Of a stretch of DNA of 64,000 nucleotides, positions 62,384-64,000 are shown piece by piece. The DNA is from an uncultured Flavobacteriaceae bacterium (GTDB taxonomy: Bacteria > Bacteroidota > Bacteroidia > Flavobacteriales > Flavobacteriaceae). Under the pieces are notes generated by a model. That model was not told where the DNA came from. It did no database searches and worked only from the letters and a program-made list of their open reading frames with translations. The stretch spans positions 62,001 to 126,000 of the forward strand of contig CANLVG010000001.1 of NCBI GenBank assembly GCA_947494565.1. Reading direction: 5' to 3'. Numbering within the stretch: position 1 is the first letter of the stretch; each line of letters starts with the position of its first letter. Position numbers and translations under genes: made by a program.

Positions 62384-62484
62384 TATAACTTTTGTTTTAA
62401 AATTATACTGCAAATTTACCCTAGGATCTAAGCCTTGCTTTGGTAAGAAAATATGAGGTTTTAGTAAAAAACGAGGGAAAGATA

Positions 62485-63339
62485 CTATTGAGAGCCTTTT
62501 AGGTGGGCTTGGTAGTTTTTTGCAGTCATTCCTTTGTATACCACAAAAGTTTTATCCAGGTGACTACTATCGGTAAACCCTAATTCGTGAGCAATTTCCG
62601 AGACCGTTGAATTGGTGTGTTTCAAACGTGTTTCGGCCAACTTTAATTTGTAATGGAGGATGTATTTTTTTAACCCAATGCCCATTTTATCTTTAAAGTA
62701 TTGACTAATATAGTTTTCTGAAATATGAAATTGGTTGGACAACTCTTTCTTTGAGAGTTTTTCAGAATCATGAACATGATAATGGATGTAATTAATAATG
62801 CCCTGTATTCTGGAATCCGCACTATCGGTTGAAACAAAGCCTACGTTTCTGGATATGATGTGAAGTATGGAATGTAATGCGGATTTTAAGATGGTTTCAC
62901 TTTTTAAACTTTCATCATTATACTCGTTGCATAGCACCCTGAATAACGAAAGAATACTACTTTCATCAGTTTTGGAATGAAAATCCAAATGAGCGGTTCT
63001 ATCTGCGCCGTGCAATATCGTTTCGATTTTTTTAAACCATTGCTTGCGTTCCGCCTTATTTTCATCGGATAACATATCACCAAAAAAACTGTTGAGGAAT
63101 TTGACAGCCGAGACCGTTGTCGGTGTTTCTATTTCAAAATTGTACTGGTCGCCAGGTATTAAAATAAAAATTTGATTGTCATCATAGTTAACGCGATGAT
63201 TATTTATAATTAGTGTACCAGAACCTTTTTCAATAAACAGTATTTCAAAAAACCGTATGGGTGTGTATTGACAAAAAGCTAGTGCTGTTACTTCTTCAAA
63301 CTTTTTGATTACGATATTTTCGAATATGGTTCTAGGCAC
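62485..63339 (-). CDS. AraC family transcriptional regulator
   Basis: A 284-residue regulator. The N-terminal cupin-like sensing domain includes RFFEILFIEKGSGTLIINNH and IFILIPGDQYNFEI. The C-terminal AraC domain (about 180-280) carries ELSNQFHISENYISQYFKDK and SEIAHELGFTDSSHLDKTF. It probably controls the run of genes downstream on the same strand and perhaps the cupin gene five bases upstream. Confidence 0.9.
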   Translation of the reverse strand: MPRTIFENIVIKKFEEVTALAFCQYTPIRFFEILFIEKGSGTLIINNHRVNYDDNQIFILIPGDQYNFEIETPTTVSAVKFLNSFFGDMLSDENKAERKQWFKKIETILHGADRTAHLDFHSKTDESSILSLFRVLCNEYNDESLKSETILKSALHSILHIISRNVGFVSTDSADSRIQGIINYIHYHVHDSEKLSKKELSNQFHISENYISQYFKDKMGIGLKKYILHYKLKLAETRLKHTNSTVSEIAHELGFTDSSHLDKTFVVYKGMTAKNYQAHLKGSQ

Positions 63340-63344
63340 TTTTT

Positions 63345-64000
63345 TTATTCTGAAACAACCTTATAATCGTTATTTGTTCTGATATACAGAAGGCATTCCC
63401 TTTTAGGATCTACAGATAATTGATGCTTCGACTTTCCTTCTGAATAGAAATAACTTCCTGGGTACAATTCTTTAGCATCTTTACTGTTTGGTTCTTGGTA
63501 TGCTAACTTATTTTGAATAATTATGGCATGAAAAATAGAACCAGTACTTGTAATCACCCCTTTGAAGCCTTTTGGCAATTTAATAAGATTGCCTCGTATT
63601 CCATTTTTCTCCCAAAGAAAGGTAACTTTTGCATCATTTTTAACATCTTTTGTTTTTTCAATAACCGAAGTTCTATCGGCACCTAGCCAAACTATATTGG
63701 ACACATCAATGTTTACAGGTCTTTCGCCACTATCGAAAGCTTCCGTTATCAGTTTCACCAAATAAGGTCCGTTATCTATTTCTACATAAGCTATATTTTC
63801 AGCTCCTTTAGCAGAGGTGATATGTGGTGCTCCAGCTGGCTGAGTCCAGAAAGACCCGACAGGCATCCACATTTCATCGGCATTAGCGTCATCATTATGG
63901 ATTTGGCCACTAATAACTAGCGCACGATATGATACGTTATGTATGTGTGGTGGTGAAGAAAACCCATCTTTAAATTTTGAAAGGAAACCTGTAGGTATTT
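63345..64000 (-). CDS. DUF4437 cupin protein, 5' end outside window
   Basis: The frame is open from the right edge to the stop at 63345, so the start is beyond 64000. The ATG at 63872 is internal. Upstream codons encode [19 protein letters not shown], the first cupin motif. The visible part has [19 protein letters not shown] (second cupin segment) and repeats a similar barrel later ([31 protein letters not shown]). This is the DUF4437 double-cupin family of unknown activity. It lies five bases before the AraC gene and may share its promoter. Confidence 0.8.
   Translation of the reverse strand, partial: IPTGFLSKFKDGFSSPPHIHNVSYRALVISGQIHNDDANADEMWMPVGSFWTQPAGAPHITSAKGAENIAYVEIDNGPYLVKLITEAFDSGERPVNIDVSNIVWLGADRTSVIEKTKDVKNDAKVTFLWEKNGIRGNLIKLPKGFKGVITSTGSIFHAIIIQNKLAYQEPNSKDAKELYPGSYFYSEGKSKHQLSVDPKRECLLYIRTNNDYKVVSE

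Overview
The window comes from a member of the Bacteroidota, most likely a marine or soil flavobacterium (Flavobacteriaceae). Several lines of evidence agree. There is a T9SS type B (gliding-associated) C-terminal sorting domain, and many short Sec or lipoprotein signals without strong Shine-Dalgarno sequences. Promoters have the TAnnTTTG -7 box. Flavobacterial families are common (DUF1080, DUF4251, DUF2807, DUF4097, DUF3052, LytS/LytTR pairs, 7TM-AraC regulators). No exact genus can be assigned from the sequence alone.

Layout. 1-9.9 kb: a membrane protein cut by the left edge, a DUF3052 protein, a penicillin-acylase lipoprotein, a FadR-type GntR regulator with a palindromic operator, a cold-shock-domain protein with a probable long 5' UTR, a T9SS-exported protein, lipoproteins, a HExxH lipoprotein, and a stretch that looks empty but carries three tandem paralogous micro-ORFs. 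10-18.5 kb: secreted methyltransferase, DUF1080 lipoprotein, M14 carboxypeptidase, EamA exporter, DoxX protein, and an ABC-2 exporter divergent from a LytS/LytTR two-component pair. 18.5-27.1 kb: a carbohydrate cluster. A seven-gene minus-strand run (PhyH oxygenase, keto-gulonate-phosphate decarboxylase-like enzyme, zinc-type alcohol dehydrogenase, SDR, TIM-barrel isomerase, YiaK-like dehydrogenase, Gfo/Idh/MocA oxidoreductase) faces a plus-strand run (Tat-exported TIM-barrel isomerase, DUF1080 lipoprotein, cupin). It probably handles an oxidised hexonate or keto-sugar. 27.3-35.6 kb: S41-like peptidase, SDR, DUF4251, DUF2807, secreted protein-isoaspartate methyltransferase, propeller and Ig-like envelope proteins, secreted MBL-fold hydrolase.

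35.6-60.1 kb is an accessory region. It holds a five-gene phage-defence operon of the CBASS type: LexA-like repressor, DUF2188 protein, 2TM-NUDIX effector, CD-NTase and a stand-alone E2-like protein. Next come a class II tRNA with an odd anticodon, an XRE regulator with a 64-residue partner, a protein with three internal repeats, and then single genes or short operons (serine hydrolases, amide hydrolase, regulators, envelope proteins). A family of hairpin-forming repeats with conserved flanks but different stem sequences punctuates this region. Their nested paired boxes resemble integron attC architecture, although canonical attC core boxes and an integrase are not present. One serine-hydrolase gene is cut off immediately after its catalytic SxxK motif by such a repeat, and two repeat copies lie exactly 1,200 bp apart around a single gene.

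60.1-64 kb returns to a single minus-strand run (2OG-Fe oxygenase, enoyl-CoA hydratase-like protein, NTF2-like protein, AraC regulator, DUF4437 cupin cut by the right edge).

The best candidates for something undescribed are the micro-ORF trio at 7.4-7.8 kb, whose shared codons differ only at silent positions, and the hairpin-repeat cassette array at 35.7-60.1 kb. The LexA/DUF2188-headed CBASS is a known defence type with an uncommon control module.
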